NCBI GenBank assembly: GCA_003996215.1
Contig: QJPP01003467.1
Coordinates: forward strand, 44,274-108,273
Length of the DNA stretch: 64,000 nucleotides
DNA from: Jaltomata sinuosa
Lineage: Eukaryota > Streptophyta > Magnoliopsida > Solanales > Solanaceae
Direction of reading: 5' to 3'
Made by a program: the position numbers and the translations under genes. The notes beneath the pieces were generated by a model. The model was given only the letters and a program-made list of their open reading frames with translations. It had not been told where the DNA came from and ran no database searches. Positions 32,960-45,730 of the stretch are shown piece by piece (within the stretch, counting starts at the first letter, position 1; each line of letters opens with the position of its first letter).

Positions 32960-34849
32960 TGTTTTCAGTTCTAATACCTGGATAATAGATTCAGGTGCTT
33001 CAAATTACATGTGTTTCAATTCTTCTTCTTTTATTTCTTTATCACCTCTTAGAATTCCTATAAATATCAATTTGCCTAATTTAGAGTCCATTGTTGTCAC
33101 ACATACATAAATTGTATAAATATTTTCTGATTTAATATTGCATAATATTCTCTATTTCCTAGTTTCAAATACAATCTAATGTCAGTTCATAAACTGTGCA
33201 TTCAATTCAGAATTTCAATTCTCTTCACCTCTAATGATTGTATCATGCAGCACCATTCCAAGAGGAATTCTCAAGTTTTTGGTGAAGCTAAAAAAGGTTT
33301 GCTGCAAGCAAGTCCTAAGGAGTTTCTTTGTTTTCTAAGAAGAAATTTAATATTTCTTGTTCTGTTTCTTTGTCAGAGCATGTTTTTCTTCCAGTTCTAC
33401 TGTTATTTCTAATGTAAAACTATGGAGCATTAGACTTGGGCATTTGCCTTTTTCATCAATGAGAATTGTTAGTTTTTTTTCCCTCTAGTCTTGATTGTTA
33501 TTGTGATGTTTGTCCCCAAGCAAGACAATCTAGACTTCTCTTTCCTATCAGCCATATTACTACTTAATCAAGATTTGAATTAATTCATGTTGATACTTGG
33601 AGTCCATATAAAGTATACATATAATCATTATAGATTTTTCTTGACTATAGTTGATGACTATAGCAAAGGCACTTGAAACTATCTACTGGGCACTAAAAAT
33701 AATGCATTCACTGCTTTATAAGCATTCATTCAGATGGTGTACATGTAGTTTAATATTAAAGTAAAGAAGGTTAGATTTGATAATGCTCTGGATTTGGGGA
33801 AGAGTGATGTAGGATAACAGTTTTTTCAGTCTAAGGGAATCATTCATCAAACTTCCTATGTGGCTACCCCAAAGCAGAATAAAATATTGAAAGAAAACGC
33901 AGGCATCTTCTTGAGATAGCAAGGGCTCTCTTATTTCAATCCAAAGTTCCTATGATTTACTGGGGTGAATGTATTCTTACCGCTACTCTTTTGATTAAAA
34001 TATTGCCCTCTAAGGTGCTTCAAGGGAAATTACCTGATGAAGTCATTTATCAGAAATAATCTTCTTATCAATTTTTGAAATGTTTTGGGTGTCTTTGTTA
34101 TGATAATTCTTTAGCACATGGTAGGGGAAAATTTGATCCAAGAGCTACAAGATGATGTTTCCTAGGATATCCAAGTAATCAAAAGAAATACAAATTGTTG
34201 GATTTAAGTACCAGGAAAATTTTTGTTTCCAGGAATGTTCAATTTCATTAACAATCTTCCCTTTTGACACTAATCAACCTGTTTCTCCTATTTTTTCAGG
34301 TTATCCTATTGATCTCAGTGAGAACTCTTCTCCTCAGTCACCACTTTGTCCAATGGATGAACATCTAGATTCATATTCTTTTCCATCACCTACGAATTCT
34401 CCTAGTAGACTATCTCATTCTTCTTCTACTTTCCTTGTTATTTCTCCAATTTCAGACTCTGCTACTCCTACTTCTCCTCCCTCTCCCTCTCCCTCTCTCC
34501 TATCACTCCCACTATTCCTACAGTCAGGAGCTCTAGCAGAACCACCTTAGGAAGCCTACCTAGTCACCTTCATGATTATGTGTGCAATGCCATAGTTCTG
34601 TGTGATTTCACAAACTCTTGTTTTGTTGTTCCTCCCTACCCTTATTCCTTGATAACTCATGCTTTATCTGTTACAGACAAGCCCACTCTTCACTCAATCT
34701 TCACTATTATTGAGCCTACCAATTATGTTCAAGCTTGTACCCATCCTGGTTTGAGTCAAGCCATGGATAGTGAAATTATAGCCTTGTAGACCAATCACAC
34801 ATGGGATATGGTTCCTTTGACTCATGGTAAAAAAGCTTTACCTTGTAAG
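32960..34849 (+). pseudogene. pol of copia E, first part: protease, integrase, start of RT (broken; cut by D)
   Basis: Protease active site DSGASNYMC with Asp at 32988. GAG-pre-integrase motif LWSIRLGHLPFSSM at about 33421. Integrase core remnants: FELIHVDTW (about 33575), then FDNALDLG-like text (about 33778) and HQTSYVATPKQN (about 33848). A Ser/Pro-rich linker follows at 34353-34550. RT starts around 34680 with EPTNYVQACTHPGLSQAMDSE and MVPLTHGKK. It is interrupted at 34849 by the LTR of element D in the middle of an LPCK-VYKVK segment. Very many stops and shifts. Confidence 0.82.
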
Positions 34850-37121
34850 TGTCATGACCCAACCCATCGTGAGTGACACCCACCCAACCCCCGGATGAGC
34901 GAACCAATAGAGTTCCACCCTTGCCTACACTAACAGCCTAAAACCAGCAAGCATCAAAGTAAACTAGCAATGAAAATAAGATCAGCTACTCAAAATACTT
35001 ATCATAATTAATAATCTGTGAAAAATCCCACCTAGGAACTGAAAGTCATCGTACCAAACATCAATACCAAATCTAGAGTACGGGGATGCAACCCCAAACA
35101 AAATAAGAATAGGTTTTAAGTGCGAACAAATAGACTAAAACTCTGATGATAATCCCAAGGTAGCTCGAATCGACAGCTCACCCTTGAAGATCGAAAACGT
35201 CAGTGCTAAATCTGAGGTCTCGTCTCAGCCGTTGAAAGGTTTCCTATACTCACCAAAAGAAAGACAAGTGCAGTATCCGTACACCACCACTGTGTACTGT
35301 TAGGATCATCAGCCAGTATTCAAGAAAACAGTATATAAATAGTACAAAAAATCCAATAACAAGTATGGCAAACATGCAACAATATCACAGGCATCTCTAG
35401 ACTACAGGTCTCTACCTAGCTTGTTACCGCATGAATCCATCTCTTACAGTTCTATTCCACCAACAAGAATAACCATAACCACACCTTACCATCTAGCCCG
35501 AACCCACCCTGGAATCCCCTCTAGACGACTACCACAAGAAGTGATTACCCGTCCTAAACCAAGACCAATTCAATAGTCATACAACAATTCTCGGCCACTC
35601 AAGGACCACCAATCAATAACACTTTTTGATAACAACCCGGTCCACTCAAGGAACCAATATCAAGTATCACATTCAGTAAAACAACCTGGTCCTCTCACAG
35701 AACCAATATCAAGTATCACATTCAATAAAACAACCTGGTCCTCTCACAGAACCAATATCAACCAATGCAATACAATAATCAATGAAATAGTACAAGATGC
35801 AATAAAGTAAACCCGTACCAGGTGTGGTACCCGTGCCAACCAAATGTTATATCCATACCAGGCGTGGTACTCATGCCAACCGAATGTCAACAACAACAGT
35901 TAATAGAATGAATACACACCCCTTGTAAAGCCAACAAGTAAAAACCATTCAAACATAAACTGTAAACCAAACTTAGACATTCCACACAAATCCCCTAAGT
36001 AATGTAATGCACACAATTACATAGACAACGAGGACAATGAATATACACATTCGCAAAAATACGAAAGCCATCACCTACCTCGAATGTTCCAAGCTCTATT
36101 CAACCCGAGCTTTCCCGTGTTTCGGATTCCACTCACGTTCTTGGTCTAAAAATAACACATAATGCATACAATTAACATACAGGCCTGTACATTACCCGGA
36201 TTATACCAAATCCCCAAACCCCAGGCCACCCATGATCATACCACCCTTTTCCTGGGCTTTACCACCATTAATTCTCCTAGTCTTATCATTTTTTATGGAC
36301 AAAACAGGAAATTAGACAGTCTATGATCATTTTAACGTACCTAAATCAACACCCAAGAACATACATGTTTGGAACCCGCTTCTTCCCCGAATTTCATCAT
36401 CCCTAGGTCATTTCAACCTTCCCCAATTTCCCTCCTAGAAATTCTACCGCATAGGAAATGTAGTACAAAGTGTGGGGAACGAAAACCTTACCTTAGGAAC
36501 GATTTTTGGGGGACGAATGAAGAAAATTGCTTGAATTCGCCCAGCCCTTCTCCCAAAACAAACTTGTGAAATTCTGTTGTTTTGAGAGTTGTTTCTGCAT
36601 TAAAAACCCATCATCCCGCTATAGCGGTCCCCGCTCTGCTATAGCAATCTCGTTTTAGCGGTCATCTACCGCTATAGCGGTCTTAAGTGAGTTGACTGCC
36701 CCTTGACCGCCGCTATAGCGATAATTTCTACCGCTATAGCGGTGGCCGCTATTGCGCATGACAGCACTCGTCATGGGCAGAAAGTCCATAAATTTGCCAG
36801 TTTTGGCCATTTCACAACACACTTGGTTACCTCGACGTCCCAAAATAACCCTTTCACGTCAAACGTAATTCTGGGAGTTCTACTTACCCAAATTTGATTC
36901 TGAAAAGTCCCCCGGACTCCTTTATGTCTTGGCTACGTGGAAAACTAGCTCAATCCAAGACACCAAAACTCATTTTTACCTGGATTTCCCTAGATTCTAC
37001 CTCGCTCCAAAATCAACCGAGGCTAGCCTAGCCCAGAATTTCAAACTCCCAAACTCGAAGTTTTCTAACTCTAAAACTTGGCACAATTGAACTACCCATA
37101 ACGATGGACTCGATCGTTACA
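34850..37121 (-). repeat. 3' LTR of element D
   Basis: Plus-strand ends TGTCATGACCC and GATCGTTACA, 2272 bases. It contains three copies of an about 50-bp AACAACCTGGTCC unit (35635-35765), two GTACC palindrome units (35814-35885) and a CTATAGCGG cluster (36615-36765). The sister LTR has one fewer of the 50-bp units. Confidence 0.94.
36615..36765. repeat. CCGCTATAGCGG palindrome cluster in the D 3' LTR
   Basis: At least six instances of GCTATAGC(GG/AA/GA) within 150 bases, two of them the perfect 12-mer palindrome CCGCTATAGCGG. About 360-510 bases from the LTR's own 5' end. A matching cluster is at 44010-44160. Confidence 0.88.
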
Positions 37122-37159
37122 ACAGATACTAATTTACACATCGTTCATCCCCAAATGAT
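37122..37159 (-). other. Polypurine-side segment and decayed 3' hairpin of D
   Basis: Minus strand: ATCATTT-GGGGAT-GAACGAT, then GTGTAAATTAGTATCTGT before the LTR. The stem pairs at five of seven positions plus one G-T. This copy looks decayed relative to A and the LARD, which pair perfectly. Spacing to the LTR (18 bases) is unchanged. Confidence 0.5.
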
Positions 37160-40100
37160 CAAACCCAAAATTACGGAAATAAAAGGAAGGAAGTGTAGTA
37201 CCTGAATCCTCAAACAATTGAGGATACTTGTCCCGCATGTCCTTCTTGGTTTCCCAAGTGGCTTCCTCAACTGGACGATGCTTCCACTGAACCTTCACCA
37301 TATCAATCACTTTTGTCCTCAACCTTCGGATATCTCGAGCAAGAATCAAGACCAGTTCCTCCTCATAAAGAATATCCTTATCAGAAAGTATCTCATCCCA
37401 CTTGATGATGTAGTCCCCATCCCCATGGTATCGCTTGAGCATGGATACATGGAATACCGGATGGACGCCCGACAAACTAGGTGGCAGTGCTAACTTGTAA
37501 GCCACTGCCCCACCATCTTAAGAACCTCAAATGGACCGATAAACCGAGGGCTAAGCCTGCCCTTCTTACTAAACTGCACAACCCCTTTCATTGGTGACAC
37601 TTTTAGCAATACTTGTTCACCAACCTGAAAGTCCATGTCCCAAACCTTACGATCTGCATACTCCTTCTGCCTTCTTTGAGCAGCCAATAACTTGGTCTGT
37701 ATGCCCCTTACTTTTTCCTGCACTTCCTTCACTAAGTCTACGCCTAGAGGCTTCAGATCACCTTCCTCAAACCACCCAACTGGTGATCTGCATTTTCTCC
37801 CATACAGAGCCTCAAACGATGCCATATCAATACTGGAGTGGTAGCTGTTATTGTACGAGAATTCGCACAACAGTAGAAACTGGTCCCAATGACCACCGAA
37901 GTCCATTACACATGCTCTCAGCATGTCCTCCAATACCTGAATCGTCCTCTCCGACTGACCATTAGTCTGAGGATGGAAGGCTGTGCTAAAGGTGAGTTAT
38001 GTACCCAACTCTTCATGTAACTTTCCACAGAACTTAGAAGTAAACTGCGTACCCCTATCTAAAATGATGGACAGTGGTACCCCATGCAGTCTTACAATCT
38101 CTTTCACTTAGATCTTGGCCAACTGCTGTGAATTGTAATCTACCCTGACCGGAATGAAATGAGCGAACTTGGTCAGCCTCTCAACAATGACCCAAATTGA
38201 GTCATTTTTCCTCAATGTCTTGGGAAGACCCACCACGAAATCCATGGCTATCCTCTCCCACTTCCACTCTGGAATTGGCATCCTCTGAAATAGTCCTGCA
38301 GGTCTCTGATGTTCATATTTTACCTGTTGGCAATTCTGGCACTTGGACACAAAATCAACTATGTCCCTTTTCATCCCGGGCCACCAGTAACGCTGCCTCA
38401 AGTTCCTGTACATTTTGGTTACACCCGGATGGATCGAGTACCGCAAACCATGAGCTTCTGTCAGAATTTTTAGAATCATATCATAAACACGAGGAACACA
38501 AATCCTCTCCGTAAAATACAATACACCACCATAGTCTAACATGACATCTCTGGACTCCCCAGATATCACTTTACTCCTCAACTTGCCCAGTTTCGGATCC
38601 TGAAACTATTTTGCCTTTATTTCTTCTATGAAGGTAGCCTTGACCTCAATGCTGACCAACAACTCGCCTTGGTTTGAAACACCCAAGTGCATGAACTTGG
38701 CCTCCAGAGCCTGAATTTCCTTAGCTAGCAGTCATTTGGACACCCCTAAACAAGCCAAGATACCCATGCTAATAGTTTTCTGGCTCAATGCGTCTGCCAC
38801 CATATTAGCCTTACCCGGATGGTACTGAATGGTCACATCATAATCTTTCAATAACTCCATCCATCTTCTCTGCCTCAGATTCAAATCCTTCTGAGTGAAA
38901 ACGTGTTGCAGACTGCGATGATCTGTGAATACTACACACTTAACACCATAAAGGTAGTGTCTCTAGATTTTCAAAGCAAAAACCATCGCTGCCAACTCTA
39001 AATCGTGAGTCGAGTAATTCCTCTCATGCACCTTCAACTGCCTGGATGCATAGGCTATAACATTCTTATCCTGCATCAACACAGCACCCAAACCTGAATG
39101 TGAAGCATTACAGTAAACAATAAAGTCTTTACCTTCAACCGGCAAGGACAAATAGGAGCCGTGGTCAAAAGTGTCTTGAGCTTTTGGAAGCTCTCCTCAC
39201 ACTTATTGTACCACACAAATGGTACATCATTCTGTGTCAGCCTAATCAGGTGAGTAGCAATAGAAGCAAAGTCCTTCACAAACCTCCGGTAGTACCCCGT
39301 GAGCCCAATAAAACTTCTCACCTCTGTCACAGAGCTAGGCCAGACCCAACTCTTAACTGCCTCAATTTTCTGGGGATCCACCATCACCCCCTTTTCTGAC
39401 ACCACATGCCCCAAAAATGCAACAGAAGTCAACCAAAACTCACACTTAGTGAATTTTGCATAAAGCTTTTGGTGCCTCAAGATGTCCATCACAATGCGAA
39501 GATGATTAGCATGCTCCTCCCTACTCTTAAAGTAGATCAAAATATCGTCAATGAACACGATAACAAAAGAATCCAAGTAGGACTTAAACACCCCATTCAT
39601 CAAACTTATAAATGTTGTCGGCGCATTGGTTAAAACAAACGACATTACTAGAAACTCGTAATGTCCATACCGAGTACGAAAAGTAGTTTTCGGAATATCC
39701 TCAGGCCTAAACTTTAGCTGATGGTACCCCGATCTCATGTCAATTTTTGAAAACACCGATGCACCCTGAAGCTGGTCAAACAAATCATCTATCCGGGGTA
39801 AAGGATACTTATTCTGTATGGTCACCTTGTTCAACTGTCTGTAGTCTATGCACATCTGCATACTACCATCCTTCTTTTTCATAAACAAAACCGGAGCACC
39901 CCAAGGTGAAGCACTGGGACGTATAAATCCCTTATCTAGGAGTTCCTGCAGCTGAGTCTTAAGTTCCCTTAACTCTGCCGGAGCCATTTTATATGGAGGA
40001 ATAGAGATGGGATGAGTGTCTGGCTCCAAATCAATACAAAAATCTATATCCCTGTCCGAAGGCATATCGGGCAAATCTGCTGGAAATACCTCTACAAATT

Positions 40101-40689
40101 CGGACACCACCGGAACTTACTCAATAGAAGGGGACTCCACACTACCTGGATATGAGCCAAGAAGGCTAGACACACCCTTCACACTAGCTTCCTAGCCTGA
40201 ACAGACGATATTATCTTAACTGGCTTAGGCCTGTATACACCTTCCTACTCTAATCTATCCTTACTCGGAATTTCTAGAGTCACAGTTTTGGTGTTACAGT
40301 TCAACACAGCATGATAAGGAGATAGCCAGGTCATACCCAAGATGATATCAAAATCAGCCATATCCAGAATTACTAAGTCTACCCAAGTATGTAGCCCCAC
40401 AAATACCACAGAACAATCACGATACACATGAGTCACAATCACCAACTCTCCAACCGGGGTAGATACATGGATAGGGGAATCAAGGATATCGCAATTCAAA
40501 TTCAGACCCAAAGCAAAACTAACAGACACATAAGAATATGTAGATCCTAGGTCAAATAATACTGAGGCCATTTTATCACAGACAAGAATAGGACCTATGA
40601 TCACCGCATCTGAGGCTTCTGCCTCAGTCCTTCCTGGAAAAGCATAGCAATGTGCCCAATCATCAATCCGGGCAACTTCCCAGGCCGGC
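37134..40689 (-). pseudogene. pol of element D: protease, RT, RNase H, integrase (few breaks)
   Basis: On the minus strand: protease with LFDLGSTYSYVSVSF (about 40550) and GMTWLSPYHAVLNCNT (about 40310). RT is one long open stretch (39076-40110) with RPSASPWGAPVLFMKK, IDYRQLNKVTIQNKYP and catalytic FIDD at 39544-39555. RNase H follows at 38963-39151 with ASHSGLGAVLMQ after a frame change. The integrase zinc segment (IHPGVTKMYRNL, CQNCQQV) and core start (MDFVVGLPKTL) lie at 38108-38581. The Glu region and MLRACVMDF are at 37490-37970. The C-terminal GRLSPRFIGPF, PVFHVSMLKRY and EEATWETKKDM run to 37134. Stops separate these blocks (for example at 38106, 38582 and 38961). Closest to functional among the A/D family copies here. 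Confidence 0.9.
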
Positions 40690-42089
40690 TGCGCTGCACC
40701 CCTACCTACACCGTCGTTCCCTCGGTCTCTCCGGCCTCCCTGGAAATTACCTCGCCCACCCTGTGGAAGACCCCTAGCATTACCACCTCTGCCTGCCAGG
40801 ACCACTGCTCTAATCTGCTGCTGACCCTGATTACCTGCCTGCCTATGTGGACACTCCCTCTTAAAGTGGCCCAACTCACCACAATGGAAGCAACCACGGT
40901 CCAAAGTAGGCCTGCTAGCTGATGTATAAGATTCCCCTAGCCTCTAGGAGCTGAAGACTGATCTCCCTGACGACCACCTGTAGTAGCTGGCAGAGCTGAC
41001 TGAATAGGACGGGGCCGAGTAAACCTGTTGATGTTGGCCCCTGGAGTATGAACCAACATAGTTTTCCTCATTCCGGGGCTTCTTGGCTAAAGCTCTTAGC
41101 CCGCCCCGCTTGACTAACTCCCTAAATCTTCTTCACATAATCCACCATATCATTAAAGCCCTTTCCTGAAGAAGTCATATGCAGCGACAGTACTTGCAGA
41201 TCACTACTCACACCCTTGACAAACAACAAGACCCGTTCCTCCTCGGAACCCAACATATGTGTAGCAAAATGAGACAACGCATGGAACTTAGCCTCATAAG
41301 CTGAGACCGATATGCTACCCTACTCTAAGTTCAGAAACTCATCCTTCTTTCGATCCCTCAAAGTACGGGGAACATACTTCTCGAAAAACAAGGCATGGAA
41401 CTGCTCCCAAGTCATTGGAGATAAGATAGATGACCGACACTTAACATGAGACCTCCACCACTGCGTGGCATCACCCTGCAGCTGAAAAGTGACAAACTCC
41501 ACCCTATGCTTATGTACAATACCCAACTTGTGCAACCTCTCATGGCAATCTAGGATGAACTCATAGGCATCGTCCTTGTCTGTACCCTAAAACATTGAAG
41601 GTTTCAGCTTAAGGAACTTAGTCAGCATCTCATGCTCATTACCTATCATCACTGGGCCTAACATTGGCCTGAGAAGATCGTTTGTGCCCGAAGCTACATC
41701 TATCCTTGGTGTAGTAGTAACTGTCGGCTGAGTATCCAAGGACTGATTCGCATAAGCGGTGGGTATGGCTCCAGCACTAACCAACCCACTCAAAATATCC
41801 CACGCCTGCCTGAAAGCCTCTGTGTCATATTAGGAAGGCCTGTACCCCCAACCGATGATGCCTCCTCCTGAGCTCCTCCATATTCTACCACTACTTCTTC
41901 TACATCCGCAGCCACAGGGTCCTGAGGTAGGGGAGGGGTTACCTCACGTGCAGCAGCAGCAGCTCGAGCTCCACCCCTGGCGGGTGCGGCTCTAGCTCGT
42001 CCCCTGCCCCTTCCCCTACCTCTGTCGCGAACTGCCGAGCTTGCTGCTGGGACCGATGGCTTTGCTTCGTTATTCCTTATACTGACCAT
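40690..42089 (-). pseudogene. gag of element D (broken)
   Basis: Start chosen at minus-strand ATG 42089 (MVSIRNNEAKPSVP), followed by a low-complexity GRGRGRGRARA stretch, as in A. Core words: MLTKFLKLKPSMF (about 41590), VTFQLQGDATQWWRSH (about 41450) and MTWEQFHALFFEKYVPRTL (about 41390). The zinc knuckle CFHCGELGHFKREC at about 40845-40895 has all CCHC ligands. Breaks at about 41790, 41587, 41320 and within 40905-41320. Acts as capsid/nucleocapsid in intact relatives. Confidence 0.87.
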
Positions 42090-42115
42090 CTGCGGACAGA
42101 AGAGTGAATGAGGTT

Positions 42116-42155
42116 AGATACCAATTCGTATCACCAGATACCAATTGGAATCGAG
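42116..42155 (-). promoter_or_regulatory. Leader motif of D (two AATTGGTATC-like repeats)
   Basis: Minus strand: GATTCCAATTGGTATCTGG, then GATACGAATTGGTATCT. It contains the palindrome CCAATTGG and lies about 140-180 bases from the primer site, just upstream of the gag ATG. Same arrangement as A, G and LARD. Confidence 0.55.
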
Positions 42156-42294
42156 TTATAGCACGAAGAAAAATAAGGAAGAGATAGTTTTTTTCCTAAA
42201 GCCCCATAGCCTCTCGAAGAAAAGTACGGACATCTCTGCACCATTCCGCAAGACTCTACTAGACCCGTTTGGTATAACGAGATCAACGAACCTA

Positions 42295-42307
42295 GGCTCT
42301 GATACCA
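42295..42307 (-). other. Primer binding site of D (tRNA-Met)
   Basis: Minus strand TGGTATCAGAGCC, four bases from the LTR. Perfect initiator tRNA-Met complement. Confidence 0.92.
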
Positions 42308-42311
42308 TCTT

Positions 42312-44522
42312 TGTCACGACCTAACCCATCGTGAGTTGCACCCACCCAACCCTCGGATGAGCGAACAAATAGAGTTCCACCCTTGCCTAGACTAACAGCC
42401 TAAAACCAGCAAGCATCAAAGTAAACTAGCAATGAAAATAAGATCAACTACTCAAAATACTTATCATAATTAATAATCTACGAAAAATCTCACCTAGGAA
42501 CTGAAAGTCATCGTACCAAACATCAATACCAAATCTAGAGTACGGGGATGCAACCCCAAACAAAATAAGAATAGTTTTTAAGTCCGAACAAGTGGACTAA
42601 AACTCTAATGATAATCCCAAGGTAGCTCGAATCGATAGCTCACCCTTGAAGATTGGAAATGTCGGTGCTAAATCTGAGGTCTCGTCTCAGTCACTGGCAG
42701 ATTTTCTGTACTCACCAAAAGAAAGACAAGTGCAGTATCAGTACACCACCACTGTGTACTGGTAGGATCATCAACCAGCATTCAAGTAAATAGTATATAA
42801 TTAGTACACAAAATCCAATAACAAGTATGGCAAACATGCAACAATATCACAGGCATCTCTAGACTACAGGTCTCTACCTAGCTTGTTACCGCATGAATCC
42901 ATCTCTTACAGTTCTATTCCACCAACAAGAATAAACATAACCACACCTTACCGTCTAGCTCGAACCCACCCTGGAATCCCCTCTAGACGACTACCACAAG
43001 AAGTGATTACCCGGCCTAAACCAAGACCAATTCATTAGTCATACAACAGTTCTCGGCCACTCAAGGACCACCAATCAATAACACTTTTTGATAATAACCC
43101 GGTCCACTCAAGGAACCAATATCAAGTATCACATTCAGTAAAACAACCTGGTCCTCTCACGGAACCAATATCAACCAATGCAATACAATAATCAATGAAA
43201 TAGTACAAGATGCAATAAAGTAAACCCGTACCAGGCGTGGTACTCGTGCCAACCGAATGTTATTCCAGTACCAGACGTGGTACCCGTACCAACCGAATGT
43301 CAACAACAACAGTCAATAGAATGATTGCACACCCCTTGTAAAGCCCACAAGTAAAAACCATTCAAACATAGACTGTAAACCGAACTTAGACATTCCACAA
43401 GCAATGTAATGCACACAATTACTTAGACAACGAGTACAATGAATATACACATTCACAGAAACTCAAAAGCCAACACCTACCTTGAATGTTCCAAGCTCTA
43501 TTCTACCCGAGCTTTCCCGTGTTTCGTATTCCTCTCACGTTCTTGGTCTAAAAATAACACATAATGCATACAAATAACATACAGGCTTGTATATTACCCG
43601 GATTATACCAAATCCCCAAACCCCAGGCTACCCATGATCATTCCACCTTTTTCCCGGGATTTTCCACCGTTAATTCTCCTAGTCTTATCATTTTTTACGG
43701 AAAAAATAGGAAATTAAATAGTCTATGATCATTTTAACGTACCTAAATCAACACCCAAGAACATACATGTTTGGAACCCCCTTCTTCCCCGAATTTCATC
43801 ATCCCTAGGTTATTCCAACCTTTCCAATCTCCCTCCTAGCAATTCTATCGCATAGGAAACGTAGTACAAAGTGTGGGAAATGAAAACCTTACCTTAGGAA
43901 TGATTTTTGGCGGAGGAATGAAGAAAATCGCTTGAATTCGCCCAACCCCTCTCCCAAAACAAACTTGTAAAATTCTAATGTTTTGAGAGATGTTTCTGCA
44001 TTAAAAACTCGTAGGCCCTCTATAGCGGTCCTCGCTCTGCTACAGCGGTCCCGCTCTAGCGGTCATCTACCGCTATAGCGGTCTTAAGTGAGTTGACTGC
44101 CCCTTGACTGCCGCTATAGCGGTAATTTCTACTGCTATAGCGGTGGCCTCTATCGCGCGTGACAACGCTCGTCACGGGCAGAAAGTCCATAAATTTGCCA
44201 GTTTTGGCCATTTCACAACACACTTGGTTCCCCCGACGTCCCGAAATAACCCTTTCACGTCAAATGCATTTCCGGGAGTTCTACTTACCCAAATTTGATT
44301 CCAAAAAGTCCCCCAAACTCCTTTATATCTTGGCTACGTGGAAAACTAGCTCAATCCAAGACATCTAAACCCATTTTTACCCGGATTTCCCTAGACTCTA
44401 CCTCACTCCAAAACTAGCCAAGGCTAGCCTAGCCCAGAATTTCAAACTCCCAAACCCGGAATTTTCTAACTCTAAAACTTGGCACGATTGAACTACCCGT
44501 AACGACGGACCTGGTCGTTATA
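42312..44522 (-). repeat. 5' LTR of element D
   Basis: TGTCACGACCTAACC...GGTCGTTATA, 2211 bases. It matches the 3' LTR throughout, with scattered substitutions, fewer of the 50-bp units (about two) and two GTACC units (43226-43303). The outer terminus has TATA where the family has TACA. CTATAGCGG cluster at 44010-44160. Confidence 0.94.
44010..44160. repeat. CCGCTATAGCGG palindrome cluster in the D 5' LTR
   Basis: Same cluster as in the 3' LTR, with base changes that mostly alter single arms (for example GCTACAGCGG for GCTATAGCAA). Confidence 0.85.
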
Positions 44523-44527
44523 GTAAG

Positions 44528-45730
44528 TGAGTTTACAAGGTTAAGCAACATGCTGATAGGACCCTTTGAGAGACTCAAAGCTAGACTAATGGTCATGGGG
44601 GACATTAAACAAGCAGGAATTGATTTCACAAAACCCTTTTCCCCAGTTGTCAAGATGATCACTATCAGATGCTTACTTGTTTTTGCTGCTAAGAAAGAGT
44701 GGTACATCACTTAGTTCGATGTCAACAATGCCTTCTTGCAAGGGGACTTGTAGGAGGAGGTTTACACAAAGTTTCCAGCTGGACTTGATCATCTTATTGG
44801 TAATTTGGTGGACAGACTTAGAAAGTCTCTTTATGACCTTAAGCAAGCCTCTAGACAGTGGTATTCCAGGCTTGCAGGGGCTTTGAGTTTTAAAGGGTAT
44901 ACTGCATCTCTCAATGATTATTCTTCAAGCATTTTAGGGATGTTATCACTATCATTACGATTTATATGGATGACATAAAGATCACAGTTGATGCCATTGA
45001 GGACATCGCAACACTAAAATAATTTCTCTATTCAGATATTTAAATTAAGGATCTAGGACCCTTGCATTATTTTTTAGGCATTGAGATATTAAGAGATGAT
45101 CAAAGGATTGTTCTTAGTCAGAGAAGGTATACCTTGGACCTGCTATATGAATTTGATGTCTCATCTTCCATTTGTTTCATCTCCTCTAGATCTTTCCATC
45201 AAATTATCTACATATTGAGATGAGTATATGCCAGATTCTACTTTGTACAAGCACCTCATCGGGAACCTAAATTATTTGACACATACAAGACCATATCTTT
45301 GACATGTTGTTGTTATATTGAGTAAATCTATGCAAAACCCCTATCTTTATCACTATAATATAGCTTTAAGAGTAGTAAGGTACCTGCAACAGTTTTCTAA
45401 TCAGGATTTGTTCTTCATTTCATCTCCTTCATTCTCTGTCAAAGCTTTTTGAGATGCTGACTGGGCCTCATGTCGTTCTTCTAGACGGTCTGTTAGTGGT
45501 TTCTTTGTACACCTTGGAGGATCTCCTATTTCTTAGAAGTCCAAGAAACAGGCTTCTGTCTTACTCTCATCCGCTGAGGCGGAGTACAGATCCATGAGAC
45601 ATTTGGTTGTTGAGGTAACTTGGTTATCGCGTTTGCTCTCTGATCTCTATGTGGCTCCTTCCCTTCCAGTCCTGGTGCACTCAGACTGCCAAATTTCCAT
45701 TCACATCACAAGAAACCTCATGTTATGAGC
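44528..45730 (+). pseudogene. pol of copia E, second part: RT and start of RNase H (broken)
   Basis: RT resumes after D with VYKVKQHADRTLERLKARLM, then FSPVVKMITIR, the FDVNNAFLQGDL motif, LYDLKQASRQWYSRL and catalytic YMDD at 44963-44974. The IKDLGPLHYFLGIEI segment follows. RNase H begins about 45565 with SAEAEYRSMRHLVVEVTWL and the VLVHSDCQISIHITRN segment. Stops occur at Trp positions (VYKVK preceded by TGA where TGG is usual). The gene is cut near 45730 by foreign DNA. Confidence 0.87.

Larger units (their letters stand above)
34850..44522 (-). mobile_element. Ty3/gypsy LTR retrotransposon D, nested in copia E
   Basis: Complete minus-strand element of 9673 bases with LTRs 34850-37121 and 42312-44522 and a perfect 5-bp target duplication GTAAG (34845-34849 and 44523-44527). 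Removing it rejoins the copia RT segment LPCK...VYKVK. Same family as A: GMTWLS protease motif, identical primer site, related LTR termini, leader motif and 3' segment. Several stops make it defective. Confidence 0.95.

Noticed and set aside
34353..34550. Ser/Pro-rich 65-codon open frame
   Set aside because: It is the linker between integrase and RT of copia E, not a separate gene.
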